Positions 56,478 through 64,000 of a DNA stretch of 64,000 nt are shown in pieces; within the stretch, counting starts at the first letter, position 1; the number at the start of each line of letters is the position of its first letter. Position numbers and translations under genes: made by a program. This stretch comes from Flaccisagitta enflata (taxonomy: Eukaryota; Chaetognatha; Sagittoidea; Aphragmophora): NCBI GenBank assembly GCA_965153355.1, contig OZ231127.1:5208001-5272000 (forward strand), written 5' to 3'. Below the pieces are notes generated by a model that was not told the origin of the DNA, made no database searches, and saw only the letters and a program-made list of their open reading frames with translations.

Positions 56478-56810
56478 AAGGCCCGATACTCGGCAATCCA
56501 GTCGGGGACGGGTGGGCAGGAGCAGTAATGCATGAACCACTTGCAATTCAAAAATGTGACCTACAGACGGACCGATGGACATACCAACTGACACGGCATA
56601 GTGTAGAGTCCCGTGTCCGCGACTAATAAAAAAGAAAGGAAGGAAAAATGAAAACAAGGCCGGATACATGGCAATCCAGTCGCGGATGGTTGGGCAGGGG
56701 CAGTACCGCAAAAACCACTCGGAATTCAAAAATGTGACGGACGGACCGATCTACCTACTGACCAACATGGCAAGGTGTAGAGTCGTGTGTCCGCGACTAA
56801 AAATGAACAA
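56478..56810 (+). mobile_element. Two family B hairpin-ended elements in tandem
   Basis: Copy 1 (56478-56628): signal AGTCGGGGACGGG, hairpin AGTCCCGTGTCCGCGACT. Copy 2 (56657-56805): signal AGTCGCGGATGG, hairpin AGTCGTGTGTCCGCGACT, where a G-T pair replaces one stem pair. Both start 'aaggcc[cg]gatac[ta]cggcaat'. Confidence 0.75.
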
Positions 56811-56875
56811 GGACCAACTACCCTGCAATCAAAAGCAACTGATACCAGCAAAACCTTTATGGTGCCTAAAGTATC

Positions 56876-57045
56876 ATTTTTAGTCGCGGACTCGCGACTC
56901 TATAACCCACTTTTCGGTCGGTCCATCGGTTGGTTGGTTGGTCGGTCGGTCAGTTGGTCGGTTGGTCACAAAACTGTTTTTCGAGGTTTTCCGCTCCTGC
57001 CCACCCGTCCAGGACTAATGCTGCCGTGTATACGACCTTGTTAAA
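56876..57045 (-). mobile_element. Family B hairpin-ended element, inverted
   Basis: Hairpin AGTCGCGAGTCCGCGACT; 5' 'aaggtcgtatacacggcagc' and degraded signal AGTCCTGGACGGG. Confidence 0.7.
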
Positions 57046-57232
57046 AATTTGGACTGGTTTTGTCTGAAAGGAAATAACCTACTATTTATTCATGCAAAAT
57101 TTCAAAGCACTGGCTTTAGCGGTGTGAATGAATGAATGAATGGATAACTGAATGAATAAATGAGTGAATGAATGAATTATTTGATCAAAGTAATAAAATC
57201 GAGGTCTATAGAATGATGAGAATGCATGTTTA

Positions 57233-57380
57233 ACCAGTTACGGGAAGACAGTCATAGACGGTTGCGCAGGAGCAGTAATGCAAAAACTGCTCACAATTAA
57301 AAAATGTTACGGACCGGTTGAGGGACTAACGGACAGACCACAGGGCAAGGTCTAGAGTCGCGCGTCCGTGGATAAAAACG
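57233..57380 (+). mobile_element. Family B hairpin-ended element, decayed
   Basis: 'cagtcatagacggttgcgcaggagcagtaatgc' in two blocks, 'ggcaaggtctagagtcgcgc' and a broken hairpin. Confidence 0.55.
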
Positions 57381-57429
57381 CACGGTTTTGTAATTACTTT
57401 CTCCCAAAGAAAAAAGAAAAGAAAATAGT

Positions 57430-59060
57430 CGCAAGCGTTAGATGGTCAGCGATACCCGTGCCCTGCCTCAGACGTCAAATCTGCCAGAAAAAAATGAGGT
57501 GCTTCACCCCACTTTTGCATAAATAATGGATTAATTATCCATCCACAAATGTTTTCTTTGCTCAAGTTGTCACATGATACACTTAATATGTATGTCTGTT
57601 TCATATTTTACCGTTTTAGTCGCCTTTTGAAAAGCAATTCTCACGGAAAATGGCAAGAAAATGAAAATTTTTAGGGAAATCTTGTTGACATTTTTTTTCT
57701 TTTTTCTGAGGTCGAAATTATAAGAAAGCCACACCTAGAAGAATTTTGCATTTACAAAAAAATAGTTCTCTCTAGAAACGATTTAGGAAGAGAACTATGA
57801 TCTTTGTTTTTTCATTTTTTCATTTTCTATGCAAACTTATACAGGGTTTTTCACGCCAACACGCCGATTACAAAACGACATTTCTCCGCTGCTAGATATG
57901 AGAATCAAATTCTGAAAAAAGGTTTGTGCAGCTTGTGAGCTCCGATTTTGTCTGTTGACTTTGTTTATGGTTAGATTCCAACACGTTCACCCATAGGAAA
58001 TTTTTTAAAAGAATTCGATTTTTCCATTACCATTTCAGAAAAATAAATCCTCTGCTCCGTGAAACGAACCTCAACTTTAAAGGAACATTGCCTCTAAACG
58101 AATAAAGTTACAGACCTCAGATTGGTCCCATTTCAAAGAGTTGCCTTTGCTCTTTAAAATGCGACCAATCCGGGGTGTGTAGCTCAATTCATCTAGAAGC
58201 AGTGCTCCTCCAAAGCTGATGATACTCGGTAGTGAAAATGAGCCCCATGAGATCATGGAGGAGCGCCATTTAACCATTAACTTCCATAATCTGGCGAAGC
58301 TGAAGACGCTCAAAATAATAGCAATCATCAAAATTACATTAGAGTACTAACAGTAGGCCTTATTAACTAACGGATTGACCGACCAGCTTACTCGTGGAAC
58401 AATAAAAAGACCAACAGGAAGAAAAACGCAATATGAAGCTGCTACATTGGGAAAAAACATCTTTGAACAGATTGATATCAAGTAAGGGATGCAACGCAAC
58501 GGCATGGTACTTTTTCAGCTCACTATTTTTACCAAAGGTTACTTATTAATATCAATTTCGAATCTAGACTGTATTTTTGCCTCAAATGTTTTGACATGTC
58601 CTAAGGATGAAGCAACGCTTTCTTGAAGTGGTGATTTATTGGCACTTATCCAAATTCTGAGGATTTATTCACTCATTTATGTTGGGTAAACTACTTGGAA
58701 TCAAACCATCGCAATTTCAGATAACAAAATCGGAGCTCAAGAGCTGTTTAGAGCATTTTTCGGAAATCAGTTATCTTGTTTAGGAGCTGAGAAACGTCGT
58801 TTTGCAATCGGCGTGTTTGCGTGAAAAACCCTGTAATTTCGACCAACCCCTTGTCAGTGACAAAAAAGAAATTTGTAGAAATTTTCAGTAGTATAAGCTA
58901 AATCTGAGTCTCTTGCTAAATGGATGCAAATTTTGCTTTCAAATATCATGCAAGTCTTATCTCAATCACTTTTATTCACTTGCTTTTCTACTTTCACTCA
59001 TGTATTTTTTCTATTTTTACCAATTTTGATACCCTAAATGTTGGCTTTGAGGGCACGCTG
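57430..59060. mobile_element. Older repeat carrying a TIR transposon
   Basis: 57655-57840 plus 58832-59000 match, inverted, a repeat at 61.68-61.90 kb (shared 'tagttctctctagaaacgat'-like hairpin and 'atttcgaccaacccc'). The TIR element at 57841-58831 splits it. Confidence 0.6.
57841..58831. mobile_element. TA-flanked TIR element with a paralogous empty site
   Basis: TIRs: CAGGGTTTTTCACGCCAACA then CGCCGATTACAAAACGAC on the left, and CAGGGTTTTTCACGCAAACA then CGCCGATTGCAAAACGAC, inverted, on the right. TA flanks both sides. The matching repeat at 61.74 kb lacks the insert and has a single TA. The interior has no recognisable transposase. Confidence 0.8.
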
Positions 59061-59064
59061 TCCT

Positions 59065-59460
59065 AAGTAGGTTGTGCTTGAAGTTGAAGGGTGAGCAGGG
59101 CAGCGGCCCCAAAGGGGTCGATAACCTATGCTTTCACACATATAGGGAATTTTCTCCTTCTCCTCTGTCTGTCTGTCTGTTCGCCCCCCCCCCAGTCTGG
59201 AGGCTGGGATCTGGGTCTTTAAGCAGGGATTTGGGCCTCAAGGCTGAAATTTGGGCCTCCAGGCTAGGATTTGGGCCTCCAGGCTAGGATTTGGGCCTTG
59301 TGCCTAGGATTTGGGCCACGAGGCTGGGATTTGGGTCTTGGGACTGGGATTTGAGCCTCGAGCCTGCGGGGGGGACGGACGGACGGACGGAGGAGAAGGA
59401 GAAAATTCCCCATATGTGTGAAAGCATAGGTCATCGACCCCTTCAGGGCCGCTGCCCAAA
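59065..59460. mobile_element. Fold-back element FB4
   Basis: Left arm GCAGGGCAGCGGCCCCAAAG, 'tcgataacctatgctttcac'; the right arm is its inverse, ending 'gggccgctgccc' at 59457. The core is eight units of 'gggcctccaggctaggattt'. Confidence 0.8.
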
Positions 59461-59937
59461 AAGGAAAAAAGAAAGTAAGAAAGAAAGACTGAAAGTGTCC
59501 TGATAATGATTCAAAAAGTATGGTGAAACACTTAATTATCCTTCGAAAATTTGCTGTCATTAGAACATTATCTTCTTCCTAAAGCCTTTAAAGGAGATAG
59601 CTAAGGATATTGTTTTGTATAATCAGACATTGTATCTGTGCCATAATATTTATGCCACTACAGAATTGGGGAACTATATGAGATTTTTCAAATGATTGGT
59701 AATATTTTCTGAACATGCACATTTTCAATTGCATCGTTACAATTTAAAAGAAGAAAATAGTAGGGAAGAGATGGTAGAAAAAAACGTAAAAAAACAAAAA
59801 TCCAGATCACTGAATCAGTGGAAATTAGCCGTTTTCTTCAGTTGGTGAATCACCGAATCTCAAGCCTTCTCCCAGTGCATTCTCTAATGTTCATAAGTGT
59901 AAAAAATGAAAAAAATGCCTTTAAAGTTATTTGTGAC

Positions 59938-60203
59938 CTGGGCCGAGCGTGACACTGCGGTAAAACTCTATACCGTGGACGTTGCAACAACGCCATTTTC
60001 CGCCACTTGGCGTAGCGATGCAATTCAGTGCAATATCGTGTCGGGGACGGTACGGTATGGGACGGGTCTTCAATAATTATAAGTATCTGTATTTACTCAT
60101 CTGTGGTTAGAATTTCAAAAGAAAGCTAGACGACCTCACATTTGTAAGGAGGACATATCACTTGCCAGACTGATGGACAGACAAACAAGGAGATATAAGC
60201 AGG

Positions 60204-60272
<69 letters not shown>

Positions 60273-60618
60273 CATTCTACCTCTTTTCCCTCTTTTCCCT
60301 CTTTTATTTCTTTTTTTCTTCATTTTTTCTTCATTTTATTCCTTTTTTTCCTTTTTTTTTCTTTTCATCGTTTATTTTCTTTTCTTCGTTTTTTTTCTTC
60401 GTTTTTTTTTTCTATTCTTCTTTTTTTTCATCTCTTTTTCTTTTCTTCTTTTTCTTTTTCCTTTCTTCTTTTTTTTTTCTTCTTCTTCTTTCCTCTTCCT
60501 CTTCTCAATACCGTTACCGTCACGCCCAAGCCAAGCAGCCCATTATATCGTTTTAGGGCGACCCTGCCCTTTATCCGCAACCGGAACGAACTTCCGGTTT
60601 CACACTCGGGCCAGTTTG
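59938..60618 (+). mobile_element. Repeat family R1, copy 3, intact
   Basis: Same block order as copies 1 and 2, (GA)n at 60207-60265, pyrimidine tract to 60505, and terminal 'cactcgggccag'. Confidence 0.7.
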
Positions 60619-60692
60619 TGACAGACGGACAGATGGATGGACCAACGGACCAAAAAGTGGCTCATAAAGTTGTGTAGCACGCAACTAAAAAA
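60619..60692 (+). mobile_element. Hairpin 3' end remnant
   Basis: 'agacggacagatggatggac' and hairpin AGTTGTGTAGCACGCAACT with poly-A. The stem keeps pairing through a T-G pair. Confidence 0.6.
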
Positions 60693-60802
60693 AAAATGGA
60701 TTCTCTAAAAATGTGCCCACTAAAAACTTCTGGTTCCTGCATGATTGTATGAGCACACAAACATATACAGAGGCATTGACTGAAATGCACGAGCTCACAC
60801 AA

Positions 60803-60805
<3 letters not shown>

Positions 60806-60893
<88 letters not shown>
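60806..60893. repeat. (GT)n microsatellite
   Basis: About 43 GT units. Confidence 0.97.
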
Positions 60894-61087
60894 AGTGAAA
60901 AAGGCAAACGCGATCACATGTAAAGACAAAAGGCACCATCACGGGATCCTAAAGCACAAAAGAGAAGAATAGCTTGTCCTTAGCACCTGATCAAGCTTCT
61001 TTTTTGAAGGGCTATGGTGAAAAAAACGCGACCACGCCCGCGTTTTGCCCACTTATCACGTTATGGTTTTGGCTGACGATATATCTC

Positions 61088-61405
61088 ATTGAACCAGGGG
61101 TGTATATAATTGAGTCGCTTTTGATTCTCCCCCCACCTGCCTTTGGTTTTCTTCCCCTTTTAGAATCAATGATTTTCTTTTAGAATCTATGATTTTCTGT
61201 CCCATATAACAATGGAGAAGTATAGTTTAGGTTTTGATAATGTTAAATTGTGTTATACTAACTAGTTTAACGATTAGGTACAGCCGTAAGTTTTATTTTC
61301 CCTAAATTCTTTTTTCCCTCTTAGATTTCCTTCCCCATCTCAGGCCCTTTGATGTACCTCTCCCCCCACAAGGGGGGGGGGGAACTCAATCGTACACACG
61401 TTACC
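61088..61405. mobile_element. Small fold-back element, relative of 35577-35905
   Basis: 'ggtgtatataattgagtcgc' on the left and 'gaactcaatcgtacacac' on the right are inverted; C and G runs lie just inside. Confidence 0.6.
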
Positions 61406-61599
61406 TTCTTTGTTTCCCTCTTCCTCTCGCCCTGTTTTTCAACTATTTTTCTATCCATCTATTTATCTATCTATCTTTCTTTTTACCTATCTATCTCCAT
61501 CTTTCTATAAATTATCTATGACGGCTTCCCTCCGAAGGCAACATTTGTGTTTCAAAGAAGGTAAAAATAGAGAAAATGTACAAATGAAAATGCAAAAAC

Positions 61600-62130
61600 A
61601 AATGAATAGAAATGATTGAGATGGCTCCGATATAACATTTAAGAGGAAAATTTGCATTTATTTAGCAAGAGGACCAAGTTTAGCCAACATTACCAAAAAA
61701 ATTGTTTTGAAAATTTGTACTTATTTTATTTTTGGTTGCTGACAGGGGGCTGGTCGAAATTCTAAATTTGCATAAGAAATGAAAAAATGAAAAAACAAAG
61801 AACATAGTTCTTTTCCCAAATCGATTACAGAGAGAACTATGTTTTTCAAAATGCAAAATTTACCTGGGTTTGGCTTTCTTAGAATTTAAACCTCAGAAAA
61901 TGGAAAAAAATGTAAGCAGAAATTCACTGAAAACCATCATTTTCATGCTTGTTTTTATGTGAATCGCATAGTTCAAATTACATTCTAGGTTAAAATATGA
62001 TGAAAATGTATGCACCAAGTGTCTTTAGAGACAATTTGTCCATTTAAGGCATTCCTGCTTCATTGTAGACCTGATAATGATGCAAAAAGTATGGTGAAAC
62101 GCTTCATCTTCCTTCATTAATTTTCCGTCC
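61600..62130 (-). repeat. Dispersed repeat, inverted partner of the 57.5-59.0 kb unit
   Basis: 'gggggctggtcgaaattcta' to 'gaacatagttctttt' matches 57.7-57.84 and 58.83 kb inverted. 'gataatgatgcaaaaagtat' at 62065 also occurs at 59500. Confidence 0.6.
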
Positions 62131-62150
62131 TATGTACATGTTTTTTTTCG

Positions 62151-62152
62151 TT

Positions 62153-62210
<58 letters not shown>

Positions 62211-62494
62211 TTTCTTCCTTTTCTCTTTTCCTAACGTTTTATGTTTTTTTGTTGCGGACACGCAACTCTATAAGAGGCTTTGTCTGTCCGTCCGTCCGTC
62301 CGTCCGTCCATCCATCCGTAGAGGTGATTGAGTCGAAAAGTGGGAAAATAAGCGTTTTGGATATTTTTTGTATGTTTGTGTATGGAGTGGGGTTTAGGGT
62401 GTGGATGCCCTTGCCCAAACGTACGCAACGATTTTGTGACTCCGCGTCACTTGTTTTTTCTTTCCTTCCTTTTTTTCTCCTTCCTTCCCATATT

Positions 62495-62582
<88 letters not shown>

Positions 62583-62600
62583 TTCTTTTATTTGTTTTAT
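62151..62600. repeat. (TTTC)n tracts flanking a family A hairpin element
   Basis: (TTTC)n at 62151-62203 and 62495-62583. Between, inverted, lies a family A element: hairpin AGTTGCGTGTCCGCAAC (62255-62275), GGACGG tract, and signal GTTGCGTACG near 62420. Confidence 0.75.
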
Positions 62601-63180
62601 TTGATTAATGATTATATATATTCATTTATATATATTTGAATATATATTTATTTTTATGTTCACTCGATTTCCTCCATTTTCTTTCCTTTCCTCTTCTTCC
62701 TTCTGCCAACTCATTTCTCCCCTCATTTTCCCTCTTCTTGGTTTTCACACTCATTTTATTCTTCCTTCTCAAATTCTTATATTAATCTCACATTACACCC
62801 TTTCCACATTAATATGGTTTTAGGTATAGAATCATTTATGGCTTTGACCTATTGTTTTTGAAAGAAAATGAGAAAGGTTGAATTATTCTACAATCTATGA
62901 TTTAGTTCCAGGTTTGGACGCTCATGTAGAAGGTGAAACAAAAGCATTAGAGAACAGAATGGACTCAAAAAGACAGTTTTTTAGACTTCTAGGAAAATGG
63001 CGCAAAAATGCGCTTTCTTTAACCCCATATTAAATCAAAAAGATTGGGGCAGTATGATGATTTACTTTTCAAACAAGACCTGAAATGAACACTCAATCAC
63101 TTGAAAAGCATATAAAAAATTGCAAAAAATATTTTCTTTGAATTTTTGTTAATAAAAACAACAAACAAAGACTTCCATTT
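62600..63180. other. AT-rich DNA, no gene seen
   Basis: No coding or repeat structure beyond short 'tatata' runs. Confidence 0.4.
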
Positions 63181-63213
63181 CTATGGCATCAAGGCCATAA
63201 GCGAATCAATTAC

Positions 63214-63430
63214 CTTATCCTGATCAGGGTGATTAAAGATTACGCTTCCATTCAATTTCGCGTCCGACTCCTCGGAGGATGAAATAGATAGATGGGTCGA
63301 GTAAGATGACGGATTAAACGACAACTCCGTTATCGTGGTCAAATCCTTCGCCGCGTCGACTTGTTTCTCCGGGTTGACGTCAACTTCTTGTTTGACGCGT
63401 GGTTCTTCCGTGATGACCTCTTCTTCTTCC

Positions 63431-63464
<34 letters not shown>

Positions 63465-63708
63465 TTTCTTCTTCGTCTTCTTCTTCTCCTCCTTCTCCTT
63501 CTCCTTCTCCTTCTTCGTCTTCTTCTTCTCCTCCTTCTCCTTCTCCTTCTCCTTCTTCTCTTTTTTCCTCTTCCTCCCCGTGTTCCTCCTCTTCTTTCTC
63601 CTCGCCTGAATCGTCAAATGAGATATTGGACATCGTCAAAGTTTCGTCCGCCCTCGGACGAGTATGAGGCTTCGAACGTTGTCCACGCATCGCGACTGGC
63701 GCTTGAGG
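63214..63708 (-). CDS. Acidic (Glu-rich) exon, 5'-most exon of the module gene in the window
   Basis: The acceptor TCGACACGACAG is at 63709 after a pyrimidine tract; the donor GATAAG|GTAATT (63214, phase 0) is strong. It encodes QAPVAMRGQRSKPHTRPRAD, MSNISFDDSGEEKEEEE, a 65-residue Glu/Gly tract, VITEEPRVKQEVDVNPEKQV, DAAKDLTTITELSFNPSSYS and SEESDAKLNGSVIFNHPDQD. V-K-Q-E resembles a sumoylation site (psi-K-x-E), common in nuclear proteins. The phase-0 exit fits the next 0-0 exon at 49057. The ATG at 63690 could be the start if the acceptor is not used. The Glu tract is an imperfect (CTT/CCT) repeat on the + strand, so length is likely variable. Confidence 0.65.
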
Positions 63709-63963
63709 CTGTCGTGTCGATGAAAAGAAAGGAAGAAATTATTTAGGTATAAGCAAAAGGCTTTTGGTTCGTCCGTCCGTGCGTTCGAAATCGCTCAGAG
63801 GGAGCGCAAAATTGTCTACCAAATTCAATTTCTTTGAGAAAAAGCGTGTTTCAAAGCTAGAGGCAGAGCTACCACCCCCCTGCAATAACTGATTCAAGAG
63901 AAATGGAAATCCGCTTGGATCGGACAAAAATATTTTGGTTCCTTCATCCCTTTTTATTTTCTG

Positions 63964-64000
63964 TCAGTCAAGTGTGTGTGTGCGTGCGCGCGTGCGTGCG
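63964..64000. repeat. (GT)n/(GC)n microsatellite, runs off the window
   Basis: GTGTGTGTGTGCGTGCGCGC at the right edge. Confidence 0.9.

Noticed and set aside
58077-58331. 84-codon frame inside the TIR element as a transposase
   Set aside because: No D-D-E/D spacing or DNA-binding motif, and it is too short.

Overview
The window is eukaryotic, most likely a marine invertebrate animal. Introns follow the GT-AG rule, coding sequence comes as short GC-richer islands in AT-rich DNA, and microsatellites, fold-back elements and terminal-inverted-repeat (TIR) elements are very dense. There are no operons or CRISPR arrays. The species cannot be named from sequence alone.

Genes. (1) One exon of an SLC2-type sugar transporter lies on the + strand at 6.0 kb, and a weak major-facilitator-like exon lies on the - strand at 14.6 kb. 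(2) The rest of the credible coding sequence is on the - strand, from 63.7 kb down to 15.6 kb. It encodes an unrecognised modular protein, or two adjacent related ones. The unit is a cysteine module: C-x-C-[DEQ]-x3-[YF]-x-K, then 10-25 residues, then a second cluster (C-x-C-x2-C or C-E-A-[DE]-C-x3-C). I count about eleven modules. Four are separate symmetric phase-1 exons (21.9-26.8 kb); six sit in larger, frame-broken coding blocks (28.1-34.5 kb); one begins the exon at 20.6 kb. The modules are interleaved with acidic tracts, hexapeptide, 32-residue and F-x-Q-x-[KR]-G repeats, and end in a glycine-rich exon with one hydrophobic segment. A possible second start (E-box plus ATGGCGG) lies at 28.0 kb. 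A Myb/SANT-like exon lies at 43.4 kb.

In the same gene, 38.6-40.0 kb holds six full and one truncated tandem copies of a 40-nt exon-like unit. Each full copy keeps an acceptor CAG, an open frame coding for a V-x-[GS]-[KR]-D-x-G-D motif, and a GT donor. They enter in phase 1 and leave in phase 2, which fits mutually exclusive microexons between the exons at 40.8 and 36.3 kb.

Mobile DNA. Several interspersed families share one end architecture: a 3' hairpin followed by AAAAA, whose distal arm is the reverse complement of a short signal near the 5' end. Signal and hairpin change together between families, as in pearl/HINE-type Helitron-like elements. Some carry minisatellite cores, including two 1.6-kb elements with about 160-bp repeats (17.9-19.5 and 54.3-55.9 kb). 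Other families are fold-back elements with changing 20-21-bp cores (3.4, 44.0, 51.6, 59.1 kb), TA-flanked TIR elements (10.1, 12.1, 46.7, 57.8 kb), long palindromes (38.9, 50.2 kb), a GGAAAAAAGTCG-ended family (0.45, 22.1, 37.0 kb) and a three-copy GA/pyrimidine family (4.5, 11.3, 59.9 kb). Stretches not listed are AT-rich DNA in which I see no gene.
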